Positions 25,052 to 32,956 of a stretch of 54,535 nucleotides of DNA are shown here, piece after piece. The stretch is from Oceanicella sp. SM1341 (lineage in GTDB: Bacteria > Pseudomonadota > Alphaproteobacteria > Rhodobacterales > Rhodobacteraceae), in NCBI RefSeq assembly GCF_003448965.1, contig NZ_QRGC01000034.1, positions 1 to 54,535 of the forward strand, in the 5' to 3' direction. The position numbers and the translations under genes were made by a program. The notes under the pieces were generated by a model. The model was not told the DNA's origin and searched no databases. It worked only from the letters and a program-made list of their open reading frames with translations. How positions within the stretch are numbered: the stretch's first letter is position 1; every line of letters begins with the position of its first letter.

Positions 25052-26332
25052 TCAGTCCATGAGGTTCGGCAGCGTCATCGACACGGCCGGAATGAATGTG
25101 GTGGCCGCGAGCGCCACCAGGATGGCCGCGTAGAACGGCCAGATGGTGAGCACCACGCGCTCGATCCTTTCCTGCCCGATCACGCAGCCGATGAACAGGC
25201 AGGCGCCCACGGGCGGCGTGCACAGGCCCAGCCCGAGATTCATCATCAGGACCATGCCGAACTGGATCGGGTCCATGCCGAAGCCGGTGACCACGGGCAG
25301 GAAGATCGGCGTGCAGATCAGGATCAGCGCCGCCATGTCCATGATCATGCCGAGCACCAGCAGCATCACGTTGAGGATCAGCATGATCACGATCGGGTTC
25401 GAGGAGATGGAGGTGAGCGCGTCGGCCAGCACCTCGGGCACCCGGTAGAGGGCGAGCAGGTAGGCGAAGGCCGTGGCGCAGCCCACCAGCACCATCACCA
25501 TCGCCGTGGTGCGCACCGAGTTCAGCACCGCAGTCTTGAACCCTTCCCAGCTCAGCGAGCGGTAGACGATGAGCGTGACGAGGATGGCCCAGATCACCCC
25601 CATGGCGCCGGATTCCGTCACCGTCACGATGCCCGAGAGCACGCCACCCACGATGATAACCGCGGTGAGCAGCCCCGGCAGCGCCGAGACGAAGCTCGCC
25701 AGCAGCACCATGCCGCCGGGGAAGGGCTCGGACGGGTAGCCGCGCCGCCGCGCCACCAGGTAGGCCGCCACCGCGAGGCAGCAGCACATCACGAAGCCCG
25801 GCACGATGCCGGCGATGAACAGTTTCGACACCGAGATGCCGCCGCCCGCCGCCACCGCGTAGAGGATCATGTTGTGGCTCGGCGGGATCATGATACCAGC
25901 GATTGAGGAGGTGACGGTCACATTCACCGCGTAATCGCTGTCATAGCCCTTCTCCTTCATCGTGGGGATGAGGATGGAGCCGAGCGCCGAGACATCGGCG
26001 ACCGCCGAGCCGGAGATGCCGCCGAACAGCATGGAGGCGAAGACGTTCACCTGCCCCAGCCCGCCGCGGATATGGCCCACGGCGGCAAAGGCCACCTTCA
26101 CCAGCCGGCTGGCGATGCCGCCGTGCAGCATCAGCTCGCCCGCGAAGACGAAGAAGGGAATGGCCAGCAGGCTGAACACCGACACGCCGGAGACGATGCG
26201 CTGGAAGCCGATCATCATCGGCAGGCCCTCGTAGGCAAACACCGACATGGCCGAGATGCCCAGGGCGAAGGCCACCGGCACGCCGGTGACCACGAGTACG
26301 GCGAAAAGGCCGAGCAGGAGAGCGAGACCCAT
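25052..26332 (-). CDS. dctM: TRAP transporter large permease (DctM), probable hexuronate uptake
   Basis: The 426-residue inner-membrane protein has about 12 hydrophobic helices. DctM family signatures include FVFAGELMLHGGIASRLV, GGISGSAVADVSALGSILIP and MIPPSHNMILYAVAAGG. It couples sodium entry to substrate import together with DctQ and DctP. It starts 3 bp after dctQ ends and is followed by udh after 13 bp, so transport and first oxidation are co-expressed. The sugar-acid substrate is inferred from the adjacent uronate pathway. Confidence 0.93.
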   Translation of the reverse strand: MGLALLLGLFAVLVVTGVPVAFALGISAMSVFAYEGLPMMIGFQRIVSGVSVFSLLAIPFFVFAGELMLHGGIASRLVKVAFAAVGHIRGGLGQVNVFASMLFGGISGSAVADVSALGSILIPTMKEKGYDSDYAVNVTVTSSIAGIMIPPSHNMILYAVAAGGGISVSKLFIAGIVPGFVMCCCLAVAAYLVARRRGYPSEPFPGGMVLLASFVSALPGLLTAVIIVGGVLSGIVTVTESGAMGVIWAILVTLIVYRSLSWEGFKTAVLNSVRTTAMVMVLVGCATAFAYLLALYRVPEVLADALTSISSNPIVIMLILNVMLLVLGMIMDMAALILICTPIFLPVVTGFGMDPIQFGMVLMMNLGLGLCTPPVGACLFIGCVIGQERIERVVLTIWPFYAAILVALAATTFIPAVSMTLPNLMD

Positions 26333-26335
26333 GGC

Positions 26336-26824
26336 TTACTCCTCCACGCCGGCGCGCAGGCGGCGCAGGATGCGCGCGCCGCAGAACAGCACGACGAGCA
26401 CGCCGCAGACCACCAGCGGCAGGCTGCGCAGCCCCTCGGGCCAGCCCAGCAGCGGGATCTTGGCGCGCCACTTGAACAACACGAGCTGCCAGGTGAACCA
26501 GGCCATGGCCAGCGCGAACAGCGCCAGCACCAGGTCGTTGAACACCGACACCCAGAGCCGGCCGCGCGGCGGCAGGGCGTCGCGGAAGAAATCCACGCTC
26601 AGGTGGCCCTCGTCATGCACCACCACCGCGGCGCCGAGAAAGCTGATGAACACCACCAGCAGCAGCGCGAGCTGCTCCACCCATGTGGGCGTGGAGTTCA
26701 TCACGTAGCGCCCCCACACCAGCCAGCCGAAGATGGCGATGAGAAGCACGAGGCCCGCCCCGGCTATCCAGAGCACGAGGGCGGAGAGGCCGTCCAGCAG
26801 ACGATCGAGGGCAGAGCGGGGCAT
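26336..26824 (-). CDS. dctQ: TRAP transporter small permease (DctQ)
   Basis: The 162-residue protein has four membrane helices (starting ALVLWIAGAGLVLLIAIFG) and the DctQ-type centre FISFLGAAVVVHDEGHLSVDF. It forms the membrane complex with DctM, encoded 3 bp downstream. The gap to dctP upstream (106 bp) holds a strong hairpin, so dctQ-dctM-udh expression may depend on read-through from the dctP promoter. Confidence 0.9.
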   Translation of the reverse strand: MPRSALDRLLDGLSALVLWIAGAGLVLLIAIFGWLVWGRYVMNSTPTWVEQLALLLVVFISFLGAAVVVHDEGHLSVDFFRDALPPRGRLWVSVFNDLVLALFALAMAWFTWQLVLFKWRAKIPLLGWPEGLRSLPLVVCGVLVVLFCGARILRRLRAGVEE

Positions 26825-26887
26825 GGGGCGTTCCGGGTTCGGGGAAGGGGGGAGGCCGCCCCGCGTGCCGCAGCCGGGGAGGCCGGT

Positions 26888-26919
26888 GCGGGCGGGCAGG
26901 GGCCTCGGCGCCCGCCCGC
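26888..26919 (-). terminator. Intercistronic hairpin between dctP and dctQ
   Basis: GCGGGCGGGC (26888-26897) pairs perfectly with GCCCGCCCGC (26910-26919), loop 12 nt, directly after the dctP stop. Such a structure could stabilise the dctP message or cut read-through. Either would give the excess of binding protein over permease expected for a periplasmic receptor. Confidence 0.55.
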
Positions 26920-26930
26920 CCGCGCGCGTG

Positions 26931-27896
26931 TCATTCGGTGGCCTGGATTTCCTTCACCAGCCCGTCGAGGCTCGGATGCTCCTCGAGGAACCTGGCGTAG
27001 ACCGGCTCCATCGCCTTCTGGAAGGCGGCCTTGTCGGCGACCTCGTTGAACTTCACGCCCGCGGCCTCGACCTTCTTCTGGCTCTCGTCCGAGCGCTCGG
27101 CCCAGAGCTGGCGCTGCAGGGTGGCGCTCTCGCGCGCGGCGGTCTTCACGATCTCCTGGTCCTCGGCGGAGAGGCCGTTGTAGAGATCGGCGTTGATGCA
27201 CAGGCACTCGGGGATGATCAGGTGGTTGGTGGCCGAGTAGTAGCCGGCAACCTCGTAGTGGTTGGTCGATTCGTAGGAGGGCCAGTTGTTCTCCGCCCCG
27301 TCCACCACGCCGGTCTTGAGCGACTGGTAGACCTCGCCGAAGGCCATCGGCGTCGCGTTGCCGCCGAGCGCCTCGACCATGCCCACGAACATCTCGTTGT
27401 TCATCACCCGCATCTTCATGCCGGTGAGGTCCTGCGGCTCGTTGATCGGGTGCCTGGTGTTGTAGAAGGAGCGCGAGCCGCTGTCGTACCAGGCGAGGGC
27501 CACGAGGCCTTCCTCTTCCATCGCCGCCGAGATCTCCTCGCCGATCGGCCCGTCCATCACGCGGTGCATGTGGTCGAGGTCCTTGAAGATGAACGGCAGC
27601 GAGACGACATTGGTCGCCTCCACGATCGGGCCCATGGGGCCGAGGTTGAACACCGCGAAGTCGATGCCGCCGAGGCGCACCTGCTCGATGGCGTCGGGCT
27701 GGTCGCCCAGGATGCCGGAATGGTAGGTGCGGGCGGTGAGGCGGCCGTCGGTGCGCTCGTCGAGCAGCTCGCCGAACTTGTCCATGCCCTGCGACACCGG
27801 GTACTCCGGCACGTGGATGTTCCATCCCCGCCATTCGGCGGCGGCGCTGGTGGCCGTGAGGGCCAGCGCGCAGAGGGGGGCGACGATCTTGAGCAT
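26931..27896 (-). CDS. dctP: TRAP transporter substrate-binding protein (DctP)
   Basis: The 321-residue periplasmic protein has a clean signal peptide (hydrophobic core about 4-17, cleavage after TSAAA). The DctP fold is recognised by GMKMRVMNNEMFVGMVEALGG-type and GVVDGAENNWPSY segments; the conserved Arg lies in the former. It captures the substrate and delivers it to DctQM. The promoter TTGACA-17 bp-TAGGAT lies 58 bp upstream and carries the putative GntR operator. Substrate is inferred to be a hexuronate from the neighbouring genes. Confidence 0.93.
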   Translation of the reverse strand: MLKIVAPLCALALTATSAAAEWRGWNIHVPEYPVSQGMDKFGELLDERTDGRLTARTYHSGILGDQPDAIEQVRLGGIDFAVFNLGPMGPIVEATNVVSLPFIFKDLDHMHRVMDGPIGEEISAAMEEEGLVALAWYDSGSRSFYNTRHPINEPQDLTGMKMRVMNNEMFVGMVEALGGNATPMAFGEVYQSLKTGVVDGAENNWPSYESTNHYEVAGYYSATNHLIIPECLCINADLYNGLSAEDQEIVKTAARESATLQRQLWAERSDESQKKVEAAGVKFNEVADKAAFQKAMEPVYARFLEEHPSLDGLVKEIQATE

Positions 27897-27953
27897 GAGT
27901 GGTTTCCTCCCGGGGGTCGCTGCGGCCTTGGGCCGCTGTTTGCTGTTGCAGTC

Positions 27954-27982
27954 ATCCTATGTGTGGTATGATGACCTGTCAA
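27954..27982 (-). promoter_or_regulatory. dctP-dctQ-dctM-udh promoter with operator in the spacer
   Basis: On the minus strand TTGACA (27977-27982) and TAGGAT (27954-27959) are separated by 17 bp. That is a near-consensus sigma-70 promoter, which is unusual at this GC content. The spacer contains GTCATCATA (27967-27975), shared with the kdgD promoter. A repressor bound there would block RNA polymerase. Confidence 0.75.
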
Positions 27983-28010
27983 TGTGGCGCAATTGAAGCC
28001 CGCCGCCACA

Positions 28011-28023
28011 CCACCTATGGTGG
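28011..28023. promoter_or_regulatory. Palindrome upstream of the GntR gene
   Basis: CCACC-TAT-GGTGG is a perfect inverted repeat 28 bp before the regulator's ATG. It could be a GntR-type site for autoregulation, but it differs from the GTCATCAT motif of the two structural promoters. Confidence 0.4.
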
Positions 28024-28051
28024 ACGTCACGTCAGCAACGGGGACCTGTCC

Positions 28052-28768
28052 ATGAAAGCCAGCGCCGAGATCCGCCGCCCGCGGGAGAATCTGACCCAGA
28101 AGGTGACCGGCATCCTGCGCGAGCGCATCGAGACCGGCGCGCTGCGCCCGGGCGACAAGCTGCCCACCGAGCAGGGGCTGATCGCCGAGTTCGGCGTGTC
28201 GCGCACGGTGATTCGCGAGGCGATCTCCGGCCTGCGCGCCGACGGGCTGGTCGAGCCGCGCCACGGCGTGGGCGTCTTCGTGCTCGACAGGCCGGCGCCG
28301 GCGTCGGGCCTCGAGATGCTGCGCGGCAGCCTCGACCGGCTGTCCTCGATCATCGAGATCCTCGAATTGCGCACCGCAACGGAGATCGAGGCCGCCGGCA
28401 TCGCCGCCGAGCGCGCTTCCCCCGCCCAGCAGGCCCGCATCCGCGAGGCCTGCGCCGAGATCACCCGCGCCGTGTCCCGCGGCGAGCGGGCCGAGGCGGC
28501 GGATTTCGCCTTCCACCTCACCATCATGGAAGCCACGAACAACCCGCTGTTTCCGGAGTTCCTGCAATTCCTCGGCCAGCGCACCATCCCGCGCTCGCAG
28601 ATCACCAGCACCGTGCCGGAGGGCTATCTCGAGCGCATCCAGGCCGAGCACATGTCCATCGTCGAGGCCATCGCGGCGGGCGACGTGGAGCGCGCCCGCT
28701 CGGCCATGCGAACCCACCTGCGCGGCTCGCTGGTGCGCTACGAGACCCTGCTGCGCAGCATTCGATGA
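28052..28768 (+). CDS. GntR family (FadR subfamily) regulator of the hexuronate locus
   Basis: The 238-residue protein has an N-terminal winged helix-turn-helix with the GntR signature (RPGDKLPTEQGLIAEFGVSRTVIREAI, about residues 32-58 in two parts). An all-helical FCD ligand domain follows, with its metal/ligand histidines in DFAFHLTIM, EHMSIVEAI and MRTHLRGSL. ATG 28052 is chosen because the winged helix starts about 15 residues later; upstream in-frame residues are not GntR-like. The gene is divergent from dctP and is followed by kdgD on the same strand. It most likely represses both sides until a uronate or aldarate intermediate binds. Confidence 0.88.
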   Translation: MKASAEIRRPRENLTQKVTGILRERIETGALRPGDKLPTEQGLIAEFGVSRTVIREAISGLRADGLVEPRHGVGVFVLDRPAPASGLEMLRGSLDRLSSIIEILELRTATEIEAAGIAAERASPAQQARIREACAEITRAVSRGERAEAADFAFHLTIMEATNNPLFPEFLQFLGQRTIPRSQITSTVPEGYLERIQAEHMSIVEAIAAGDVERARSAMRTHLRGSLVRYETLLRSIR

Positions 28769-28774
28769 TGTCTC

Positions 28775-28802
28775 TTGACTAAGTCATCATATGACTTATT
28801 CT
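28775..28802 (+). promoter_or_regulatory. kdgD promoter with palindromic operator in the spacer
   Basis: TTGACT (28775-28780) and TATTCT (28797-28802) are 16 bp apart. The palindrome AAGTCAT-CAT-ATGACTT (28781-28797) occupies the spacer. The GTCATCAT core is the same as in the divergent dctP promoter. kdgD starts 35 bp after the -10 element. Confidence 0.75.
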
Positions 28803-28837
28803 GAGCCGGAAAACGACGGCCAGGAGGAAATGCGCCC

Positions 28838-29752
28838 GTGTCCCTCAATGATCTGAAAACCCGCATCGGCAGCGGCCTGCTGTCGTTCCCCGTCACGCCC
28901 TTCCACGCCGACCTCACGATGGACGGCAAGGGCCTGGCGAACCACGTGGAGTGGCTGTCGCAGTTCGACGCCGCGGCGCTGTTCGTGGCCGGCGGCACCG
29001 GCGAGTTCCACTCCCTCGCGCCCTCCGAGGTGGTCGAGGCGGTGAAGATCGCGAAATCGGTCTCCGGCGACATGCCGATCATCTCCGGCTGCGGCTATGG
29101 CCACCGGCTGGCCATCGACATCGCCCAGGCCGCCGAAGCCGCGGGCGCCGACGCCATCCTGCTGCTGCCGCATTACCTGATCTTCGCCAACCAGCAGGGC
29201 CTGTTCGACCACGTGAAGGCGGTGTGCGACGCGGTGAAGATCGGCGTCATCGTCTACAACCGCGACAATGCCCAGCTGAAGGCCGACACGCTGGCGAAGC
29301 TCTGCGCCGCCTGCCCGAACCTGATCGGCTTCAAGGACGGCTCGGGCGACATCCACACCGTGCGCCACATCACCTGCACCCTGGGCGACCGCCTCACCTA
29401 CATCGGCGGCATGCCCACGCATGAGCTCTTCGCCCAGGCCTACAACGGCGCCGGCGTCACCACCTATTCCTCGGCGATCTACAACTTCGCGCCCGAGCTG
29501 GCGCTGAGCTTCTACGCCGCCCTGCGCGCCGGCGACAACGCGAAGATGGAGGAGATCCTGAAGGGCTTCTTCTACCCGTTCGCCGCGGTGCGCGACCGCT
29601 CGCCGGGCTATGCCGTGTCGATCATCAAGGCCGGCCTGAAGCTCATCGGGCGTGACCCCGGCCCGGTGCGCCCGCCGCTCACCAACCTCACGGAGGAGGA
29701 GCTGGAGATGTTCCGCCCCGTCATCAACCGGTACGTGCTGGAACACGCATGA
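28838..29752 (+). CDS. kdgD: 5-dehydro-4-deoxyglucarate dehydratase (DapA/NAL superfamily)
   Basis: The 304-residue TIM-barrel enzyme dehydrates and decarboxylates 5-keto-4-deoxy-glucarate to alpha-ketoglutarate semialdehyde. The Schiff-base lysine is K166 in [10 protein letters not shown], and the helping Tyr is Y140 in VYNRDNA. The segments FPVTPF (17-22) and GGTGEF (52-57) are as in KdgD. DapA is rejected because the Asn-Arg-Asp run after Tyr and the pathway context match KdgD. The start is GTG 28838, preceded by CAGGAGG. It overlaps gci by 4 bp (ATGA). A following semialdehyde dehydrogenase is not in the window. Confidence 0.92.
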   Translation: MSLNDLKTRIGSGLLSFPVTPFHADLTMDGKGLANHVEWLSQFDAAALFVAGGTGEFHSLAPSEVVEAVKIAKSVSGDMPIISGCGYGHRLAIDIAQAAEAAGADAILLLPHYLIFANQQGLFDHVKAVCDAVKIGVIVYNRDNAQLKADTLAKLCAACPNLIGFKDGSGDIHTVRHITCTLGDRLTYIGGMPTHELFAQAYNGAGVTTYSSAIYNFAPELALSFYAALRAGDNAKMEEILKGFFYPFAAVRDRSPGYAVSIIKAGLKLIGRDPGPVRPPLTNLTEEELEMFRPVINRYVLEHA

Positions 29753-30885
29753 GCCGGATAGCCGAGGTCTCGGTCCACCTGCTCGACACCGCGCTGGAAG
29801 AGCCGTTCCAGAGCGCCACCGGGCAGTTCGACCGCAGGCAGCACTGCCTCGTCGAGATCACCTGCGAGGACGGCACGACGGGCTGGGGCGAATGCCTCGG
29901 CCCGGCGCTGCCGAATGCCGCCATGGTGCGCGCGATGCGGCCGTTGCTGATCGGGCAGGAGGCAGGGCGGATCGAGCCGCTCTGGCTCCTGCTCTACAAT
30001 TCCTTCCGCGACCAGGGCCAGACCGGCCTCACCGTCACCGCCCTCTCGGGCATCGACATCGCGCTGTGGGACATCGCCGGCAAGCGCTTCGGCGTGCCCT
30101 GCCACGAGCTGCTCGGCGGTGCCTTCCGCACCGAGGTGCCGGCCTATGCCACCGGCGGTTTCCGCCGGCTGAAGCCCGGCCGCCCGGCCTATCTCGCCGA
30201 GGAAACCGCTGCTTACGTGGCGCAGGGTTTCGGCGCGGTGAAGATCAAGATCGGCTATGACATCGCCGAGGACATCGCCGCCATCCGCGCCGTGCGCGAG
30301 GCGATCGGCCCCGACATCGGCTTCATGATCGACGCCAACCACGGCTATGACGCGATCGAGGCACTGAAGCTCGCCCGCGCCGTGGCCGATTGCGATATCG
30401 GCTGGTTCGAGGAGCCGGTGGTGCCGGAGGATTTCGAGGGCTACCGCGCCCTGCGCGCCGGCCAGCCCATCCCCGTGGCGGGCGGCGAGACCTGGCACAC
30501 CCGCTGGGGCTTCGCGCGCGCCATCGCGGCACGGGTGGTCGACATCCTGCAGCCCGATGTCTGCGGCATGGGCGGGCTCTCGGAAGCAAAGAAGGTCTCC
30601 GACATGGCCTCCGCCGCCTCCATCCGGGTGATCCCGCATTGCTGGGGCACTGGCGTGGCGGTGGCGGCGGGGCTGCAATACCTCGCCATCCTGCCGGATT
30701 ACCCCTCGCGCCACGAGCCGCGCCAGCCGATGCTGGAGTTCGACCAGACCCCGAACCCCTTCCGCATGGCGGTGCTCACCGAGCCCATCACCCACACGGG
30801 CGGCGTGGTGAAGGTGCCCGATGGCCCCGGCCTCGGCATCGAGATCGACCGCGCGGCGCTTGCCCGCTACGCCATGGAGGCCTGA
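29749..30885 (+). CDS. gci: Galactarolactone cycloisomerase (enolase superfamily)
   Basis: The 378-residue protein opens the aldaro-1,4-lactone ring to give the 2-keto-3-deoxy-hexarate used by KdgD. Enolase-superfamily features include the KxK base motif in AVKIKIGYD, and metal ligands Asp in DANHGYDA, Glu in WFEEPV and Glu in AGGETWH. A general acid/base region, IPHCWGTG, follows. It lies between kdgD and gli with a 4-bp overlap to the former and 1 bp to the latter. The same set of genes (udh, gci, gli, kdgD) encodes the known Agrobacterium galacturonate route. A mandelate racemase or aldarate dehydratase role cannot be excluded from sequence alone. Confidence 0.85.
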   Translation: MSRIAEVSVHLLDTALEEPFQSATGQFDRRQHCLVEITCEDGTTGWGECLGPALPNAAMVRAMRPLLIGQEAGRIEPLWLLLYNSFRDQGQTGLTVTALSGIDIALWDIAGKRFGVPCHELLGGAFRTEVPAYATGGFRRLKPGRPAYLAEETAAYVAQGFGAVKIKIGYDIAEDIAAIRAVREAIGPDIGFMIDANHGYDAIEALKLARAVADCDIGWFEEPVVPEDFEGYRALRAGQPIPVAGGETWHTRWGFARAIAARVVDILQPDVCGMGGLSEAKKVSDMASAASIRVIPHCWGTGVAVAAGLQYLAILPDYPSRHEPRQPMLEFDQTPNPFRMAVLTEPITHTGGVVKVPDGPGLGIEIDRAALARYAMEA

Positions 30886-30886
30886 G

Positions 30887-31720
30887 ATGCGCAACACCGA
30901 CGGCCCGGCGTCGAAGCTGAAGGCGCCCGCGGGCGCCACCGACTGCCACATCCACATCTACTATCCCGGCGTGCCCTCCGCCCCCGGAGGCCCGCCGGTG
31001 CCCGAGCCGGCAACGCCCGAGGACTACCGCCGGCTGATGGCCCGGCTGGGGCTGAGCCGGGTCGTGGTCACCCAGTCCAACGCCTTCCAGGCCGACAACA
31101 CCTGCACCCTGCGCGCGCTGGAGGAATTCGGCGACATCGCCCGCGGCGTGGTGGCCGTGACGCCGGACACCACCGAGGCCGAGATCGCCCGCTGGCACGA
31201 GGCCGGCGCCCGCGGCGCGCGCATCATGGACCTCGGCGGCGCCGCCCGGCTCGACGTGGCCCATGCCGTGGCCGAGAAGGTGAAGCCCTACGGCTGGCAC
31301 CTGATGGTGCAGTTCGACGGCCGCGACTTCGAGCGCCACGAGGCCGCCCTCACCGCCCTGCCGGTGCCCTTCATCATCGACCATGTCGGCAAGTTCCTCG
31401 AGCCGGTGGCCCCCGACAGCCCGGCGATGGACGCCTTCCTGCGGGTGCTCAAGCGCGAGGACACCTGGGCCAAGCTCTGCGCCGGCTACGAGACCTCGCA
31501 GCGGGCGGACTGGTCGGACGTGGGCGCCATGGCGGCCCGCATCGTCGAGGCGGTGCCCGACCGGCTGCTCTGGGGCTCGAACTGGCCGCATGTGGGGGTG
31601 AAGCCCGGCACCGCGCCCGACGATGCCGCCCTGCTCGACCTCATGCTCGACTGGGTGCCCGACGAGACCACCCGCAACCGCATGCTGGTCGACACGCCCG
31701 CCGCGCTCTACGGGTTCTGA
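30887..31720 (+). CDS. gli: D-galactarolactone isomerase (amidohydrolase superfamily)
   Basis: The 277-residue TIM-barrel protein begins with DCHIHIY (metal-binding HxH). It continues with IIDHVGKF and ends its barrel with RLLWGSNWPHVGV, as in the TIM-metal hydrolases related to 2-pyrone-4,6-dicarboxylate lactonase. Next to gci and udh it is best read as Gli, which shifts the 1,5-lactone made by Udh to the 1,4-lactone that Gci uses. The start is ATG 30887, one base after the gci stop. A strong terminator follows, so this ends the operon. A related lactonase activity is the main alternative. Confidence 0.84.
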   Translation: MRNTDGPASKLKAPAGATDCHIHIYYPGVPSAPGGPPVPEPATPEDYRRLMARLGLSRVVVTQSNAFQADNTCTLRALEEFGDIARGVVAVTPDTTEAEIARWHEAGARGARIMDLGGAARLDVAHAVAEKVKPYGWHLMVQFDGRDFERHEAALTALPVPFIIDHVGKFLEPVAPDSPAMDAFLRVLKREDTWAKLCAGYETSQRADWSDVGAMAARIVEAVPDRLLWGSNWPHVGVKPGTAPDDAALLDLMLDWVPDETTRNRMLVDTPAALYGF

Positions 31721-31749
31721 GCCCGGGCGCATGTCACGTGCAGATGTGA

Positions 31750-31786
31750 AAAGAGCCTGCCGCGGGGGCCCCGCGGCAGGCTCTTT
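31750..31786 (+). terminator. Strong rho-independent terminator after gli
   Basis: A perfect 18-bp stem runs from 31750-31767 to 31769-31786, with AAAGAG at the base and CTCTTT at the end. It closes the gntR-kdgD-gci-gli operon. Because the flanking A and T runs are symmetric, it can also terminate transcription of the gene at 31811 coming from the other side. Confidence 0.85.
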
Positions 31787-31810
31787 CCGTTCCGGCCCGG
31801 GGGCCGGGCC

Positions 31811-32158
31811 TCAGTTGGTGAGGTCGGACTGCACCGGCGCCGCGGTCACGCGCAGCGCGCCGGCCTCGCGCTCGAAGCTGTAGGCGGTGCCCGCCTGGCC
31901 CGGCAGGCCGAAGACCACGCGGTCTTCCGCGCCGAGGCGCATCTGCAGCAGGCGCGGCGCGGCCTCTTCACCGCGCTCGGTGTAATAGGCGACCACCTCG
32001 AGCGCGTCGTCTTCGGCGGGCAGCCAGTAGACCGACATGTCGACGGCACCGGCATGCAGGGTGCCGCCGCTCATCGGGGTGGCGAGGGTGAGCGTGTCCG
32101 CCTGGGCGGCCACGGAAGCGGTTGCGCCCAGCAGGGCGGCGAGGATCATGGTTTTCAT
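31811..32158 (-). CDS. Small secreted protein of unknown function
   Basis: The 115-residue product has a textbook signal peptide (MKTMILAALLGATASVA, cleavage after AQA). The mature part is short and looks like all-beta: alternating hydrophobic residues, no Cys pairs. I recognise no family. The start ATG 32158 is set by the signal peptide, since upstream in-frame codons add a non-signal stretch. It stands alone between gli and soxG. About 140 bp upstream lies a lac-operator-like palindrome. A periplasmic location is well supported; function is not. Confidence 0.7.
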   Translation of the reverse strand: MKTMILAALLGATASVAAQADTLTLATPMSGGTLHAGAVDMSVYWLPAEDDALEVVAYYTERGEEAAPRLLQMRLGAEDRVVFGLPGQAGTAYSFEREAGALRVTAAPVQSDLTN

Positions 32159-32297
32159 CGCAATCACTTTCGGGTCTGAGGGGTGGCGGCACGCATTCCG
32201 CCTCTTGTGCAGTGCAATATGATACGGGGCAGGCGCCACGAAAATCGCCAAAGACGAATAGCGGCCATGCGCGAGATACCAAGGAATACTGGATAAA

Positions 32298-32317
32298 ATT
32301 GTGAGGAGTCTCACAAT
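32298..32317. promoter_or_regulatory. Lac-operator-like palindrome
   Basis: ATTGTGAG-gagt-CTCACAAT is a perfect 8-bp inverted repeat in an AT-rich patch upstream of the small secreted protein and downstream of soxG. It resembles a LacI-type operator. No regulator gene is nearby. Confidence 0.45.
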
Positions 32318-32404
32318 GGCCCGCGCCAAGGCATTGTGCAGGCGCAGCATTTCTGTGGGGGGCCCTGCAAGGGGGGCGCGGCATCCTGCCCCCGGTCCGG
32401 GCCT

Positions 32405-32956
32405 TCAGCCGGCGCCGAGACCCTGCTGGGCGGCGATGCTGCGCATGGCCGCGCCGATCTCGTGCACCGTCCAGGCCGCCGAGGAGCGCGGCAGCAGCAG
32501 GCCGAATCCCTCCCCCTCGCGGGTGATCAGCGCGCGGGAATGCGCGAGCTCGGTCGGCGCGGCGGAGGCAGGCGTGAGGCTGCGCGCATCGAGCGGGCAG
32601 AGCCGGGCCAGCACCGCCTCCGCGTCCGGGCCGGTGAGGATGAGCTCGGCCCAGGCGTCGCTCTCGTCGGTCACGCCGGCGAGGCCGTGCAGGCGCGGGG
32701 CGAGGGCGGCGGCCTCCGCCCCCAGCGCCAGCCAGGCGCCGCGCCCGGACCAGAGCAGGGTGGCATGCGGCGTCTCCGCCCGACCCTGCGGCGCGGGCAG
32801 CGGCCCGCCCAGCACCTCCGAGAGCGCCGCCGCCCGGCCGCGAAACGGGCGCAGCCCGGTCTTCGCGCGGTGCGGTCGCTCGGCGAGGGTGCAGCGGCCG
32901 GCCTGAAGCGCGGCAAAGCCGGGGCCGAGCGGGCTCAGGTGTCGCAGGTCAGCCAC
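32405..32956 (-). CDS. soxG: Sarcosine oxidase gamma subunit
   Basis: The 183-residue protein has the poorly conserved SoxG fold. The best guide is AWAELILTGPDAEAVLARLCPLD-type sequence in the middle and LPRSSAAWTVHEI near the end. It overlaps the 3' end of soxA by 8 bp and completes the soxBDAG order. SoxG is the small structural subunit of the heterotetrameric, folate-dependent sarcosine oxidase. The identification relies partly on context because the sequence is divergent and low in motifs. Confidence 0.88.
   Translation of the reverse strand: MADLRHLSPLGPGFAALQAGRCTLAERPHRAKTGLRPFRGRAAALSEVLGGPLPAPQGRAETPHATLLWSGRGAWLALGAEAAALAPRLHGLAGVTDESDAWAELILTGPDAEAVLARLCPLDARSLTPASAAPTELAHSRALITREGEGFGLLLPRSSAAWTVHEIGAAMRSIAAQQGLGAG

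Noticed and set aside
28838-29752. dapA (dihydrodipicolinate synthase)
   Set aside because: Active-site surroundings and the neighbouring udh, gci and gli genes point to KdgD.
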